A DNA stretch of 64,000 nucleotides. Source: Scleropages formosus (taxonomy: Eukaryota; Chordata; Actinopteri; Osteoglossiformes; Osteoglossidae). This document shows positions 61,269 through 64,000 of the stretch, in pieces. The number at the start of each line of letters is the position of its first letter. Position 1 is the stretch's first letter. The stretch is from NCBI RefSeq assembly GCF_900964775.1, contig NC_041829.1, positions 17,604,715 to 17,668,714 on the forward strand, given 5' to 3'. A program made the position numbers and the translations under genes. Under the pieces are notes generated by a model. The model made no database searches. It saw only the letters and a list, made by a program, of their open reading frames with translations, and was not told the DNA's origin.

Positions 61269-61879
61269 TTGATGACCAGAGAGGAAAATAAATTAATTAT
61301 GTATTAAAAATGTATTAAAAAATAAGAAATGTTGGTTTGGTCTGGGGCTGCATGTACCTACATCCCCACTTCATATGTTATTCTAACATGCTCTAATATT
61401 AAGTTTATTTATCTAAGTTTCAAAAAGTGTGATGTAAGTAACCTTAAATCTTAGTAGGTGGTTTTCACGTAGTTTAGGGTTGGAATTAAGATTAAGGTTA
61501 GGGTTATGGTCACACAGCATATTGAACTCCTCCCTTAAATATTCAAAGGACAAACCATGAAAGAAAATAATAAATTGCAAATAAATAATAGATAATAAAT
61601 TCACAGACAGCAGCTAATTTTTTGATGATGAGCTGTTTTTTTTTTTTTTTTTTTTACATTTTGCAGTGACATTTCCTTATTACATTAAATAAAATCAAAT
61701 ATACTTGGCTATGAAATAGTGTATTTTCAATAAACCTTCGAAGTGTTTCTAACTCCTGTTTACTCACCCGGTTTATCACAACTGCTCGTATTCTAGTATT
61801 TTTTTCCAGTTTAAAGCCCATCTTTTCAGCGAGAGACACAACAACCCCAACTTTTATGGTATTTTCACAGTATTACTTA

Positions 61880-62056
61880 CACTCCGGGGGCGCGGTTGCG
61901 CAGTGGGTTGAACCGGGTCCTGCTCTCTGGTGGGTCTGGGGTTCGAGTCCTGCTTGGGCTGCCTTGCAATGGACTGGTGTCCCGTCCTGGGTGTGTCCCC
62001 TGCAGCCTTAAGCCCTATGTTGCTGTCTGCGTGTGTGTGTGTGTGTGTGTGTGTGT
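61880..62056 (+). mobile_element. SINE family B, 3' shortened, with (GT)n
   Basis: Head CGGGGGCGCGGTTGCGCAGT and body GGACTGGTGTCCCGTCCTGG; the normal tail is missing and replaced by about 11 GT units at 62034-62056. Confidence 0.88.
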
Positions 62057-62389
62057 ACTTACACTCCTTTGTTAATTCCAGTTGACCCATCTAGGGTGAC
62101 CCTGTAATGCGCCTGTCGGCCTCTTGGTGGCGCCAAAACACTTTATCCCTCAAAAAAATGAGGCTCCAAAAAAGACAACTCATTTTTCATGCCTGTGATA
62201 CATGTTGCAGTCTTTTGCATGCAAATGAACAGCACACAATCCTTCTGACATGTTCAGAAGCAGATGTGAGGTGCTATCATATTAAAAGCGTAATTTGTCT
62301 TTGTACATAAATAAACTAGATTTACCAGCATACAGAGGAAGTGTGTCGCTGCACTCCCCCCCCCCGCCACCCCGCCGCCGCCCGGGCGG

Positions 62390-62570
62390 AAATGAACAAT
62401 AAATAAATTCTGGGGAGAATTCCTCTTAGGAAAGCGAGTTCTCTGGCTCTCAATAATTGAAGCCTATAATTTACTCATTGTTCCCAGTGAACAAAGGAGT
62501 GACATTACATTAATGCGCCTTGTACTGAGCTGACAGTTTGCGTGTACTAATTCTCTGACGGAATCGCCGG
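62390..62570. promoter_or_regulatory. Candidate conserved noncoding element
   Basis: Unique sequence with CTCAATAATTGAAGCC, a SOX-type AACAAAGG, ATTACATTAATGCGCC and a TAATTC end, without repeats. Enhancer-like by composition only. Confidence 0.3.
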
Positions 62571-63700
62571 AGTCGGGAGTGATGGAGGTGCTCTGTTACA
62601 GAGCCCTTAAACACACTCTCGCGGGAGGGAGACGGAACGAGAGGAAATGAGCGCACCGCCCGGCCATGTCCCATTCCCCTTCCATTTAAGGACATGTTTT
62701 GGTGGCCTGCTTTGTAATGTGTATCATGTCCTGCGCCTCTCTTTGGAGAAAACAAAGTGGCAAAGGCGGCCTTAGAGATGCGCGCGGAGCTGGAGCGCGG
62801 CGATAAGCCTGGAGACCTGCCTCCGAACGGCCGGCCGGGGAGAGCCGCGTCGCGCTTACGGTTCCCTCTTCTGCACCCTTTCGCCGCGTTATTCAAAGGT
62901 GTCTCAATGGGAGACCGATGAAAAGTTCCGACGTCGACGTTTGGCGTCACGTCGTTCGGCGCCATCAGCACTTTTCAGGTCGCGGTGGCCTTGGAACATC
63001 GGGAAATGACTGTTCCCAAGCTGTACTTTTGTCCCCGGTAAGATAAACAAATATTTGCGGCGGAACAGTTTATCTTGTTTTTCCTTGGCAGAAACCCCCA
63101 TCCGAGGCGGACCATCGACATGTTTTATTGCCGCTGCTCTGCGGGGCATTAATAAAGGAGGCCGCGCTTGCGTGCGGCGACAAGAGGCCCTCGAGAAGCG
63201 GCGGAACGGCTGCGGGTGTGTGCCGTGGTGTCCGCGCGCCCGGCAGTCCGCGCGGCCCCTCACTTCTGACATCGCTAATGCTTCCTTATAATTTAACCAC
63301 CGGCTAGAGACGTACATCGAGAAGAAGCTGCTTAGAGCAGCACAACTGCAGCTCGATACCAGAGATCGGGCCGCCGTAAAAAATCCTTCCCGCACGATTG
63401 CCGTACGCCGCTTTCCCCCCGTCGAGGACTTCGGGGGCATTTCCTTTAACGCGGCCTGTAACGCGGTACAGAAGCGCTCGGTGCTTCCGCAAATCAGGGC
63501 TGGAGCACAATGCGCTGCTATCCGGCGGCCCGGACTGAACCCGGGTGCCGCTGCCGCACGAATTAATAGATGTAAATGAAAGAGCCGCTTATTGCGTTAC
63601 TGTCGCCGAGGGCCAGACTCCTGCAGGTTTCGGCACGAACATCCAGTTTTCAATAATTTACACCTCATGCACCAAATTAAGTGGCCTGCAATGGAAATAA
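62570..63700. other. GC-rich unique stretch, unassigned
   Basis: Moderately CpG-rich with overlapping frames on the minus strand (153 and 178 codons) that resemble no known protein and have no convincing splice structure. It could hold regulatory DNA or an untranslated exon of a neighbouring gene. Confidence 0.35.
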
Positions 63701-63911
63701 CCAATGAGACAATTGCGAGCACATGGAGGAGGGGGGGGTGAAATGCGGAGAACCTCTGGGTCTGGAGCGCGGGCCTCTTTGGGAAAACGATTTACGCGTC
63801 TTTGCACGTTTGTGCTTTTTTCCCTTTCTGCTCGGTGTTTAGTGAAGCAAATGGGATTTTTAAAAAAAAGCTGGTTTTTATGCACAGCGTGGAGAGCGCA
63901 GCGAGGAAAAG

Positions 63912-64000
63912 GGACAGCTGGTGGTGTAGTGGTTGTAGGTTCGAATCCCACCTCCAGCTGTAGTACCCTGCAGCAATTTACTAACCCTAAATAGCCCCAG
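63912..64000 (+). mobile_element. SINE family A, cut by the window end
   Basis: GGGACAGCTGGTGGTGTAGT head, GGTTCGAATCCCACCTCCAG, and the start of the body. Confidence 0.85.

Noticed and set aside
62904-63440. 178-codon minus-strand open frame
   Set aside because: GC-rich stretch with other overlapping frames; reads as arginine/serine-rich chance translation.
63912-63960. Possible tRNA genes at B-box-like sequences such as GGTTCGAATCC
   Set aside because: All such boxes here belong to SINE heads; no cloverleaf with matching acceptor stems was seen.

Overview
This window is vertebrate nuclear DNA from a ray-finned fish. It has intron-rich genes with GT-AG splicing, CpG-rich promoters, microsatellites and very many tRNA-derived SINEs. 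The SINE families and their tails look like those I remember from osteoglossomorphs such as the Asian arowana; this species guess is inference. The gene set matches the human 10q21 neighbourhood IPMK-CISD1-UBE2D1-TFAM-BICC1.

Layout. 1-17.2 kb: large first intron of bicc1 (minus strand), with no recognisable exon but several Tigger-like and Tc1-like relics and SINEs. 17.2-17.8 kb: bicc1 coding exon 1 and its CpG-rich promoter. 18-21.3 kb: SINE-rich spacer. 21.4-25.3 kb: polr3d (+, 8 coding exons, 394 aa), a Pol III subunit gene not in this place in human. 25.6-29.4 kb: tfam (-, 7 exons, 290 aa). 31.8-35.2 kb: a second complete tfam-type gene (-, 7 exons, 257 aa) in tandem with the first. 36.3-39.5 kb: ube2d1-like E2 gene (-, 7 exons, 147 aa). 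41.0-43.2 kb: cisd1 (+, 3 exons, 106 aa), head to head with ube2d1. 45.7-58.3 kb: ipmk (+, 6 exons, 416 aa) with a roughly 3 kb 3' UTR. 58.3-64 kb: intergenic, with SINEs and conserved-element-like stretches.

How the genes relate. tfam (both copies) and cisd1 act in mitochondria: mtDNA packaging and transcription, and an outer-membrane [2Fe-2S] protein. polr3d, ube2d1, ipmk and bicc1 act in Pol III transcription, ubiquitin transfer, inositol phosphate synthesis and RNA binding. They are linked by ancestral synteny, not by an operon. The most unusual content is the tandem tfam pair: both reading frames are open through all seven exons, intron phases are identical, both differ from human TFAM at the Leu182 DNA-intercalating position, and they have different C-terminal tails and promoter motifs. 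No CRISPR array, RNA gene, phage or retroviral element was recognised. Exon limits were read by eye from splice consensus, reading-frame continuity and remembered human proteins; no alignment or search was run.
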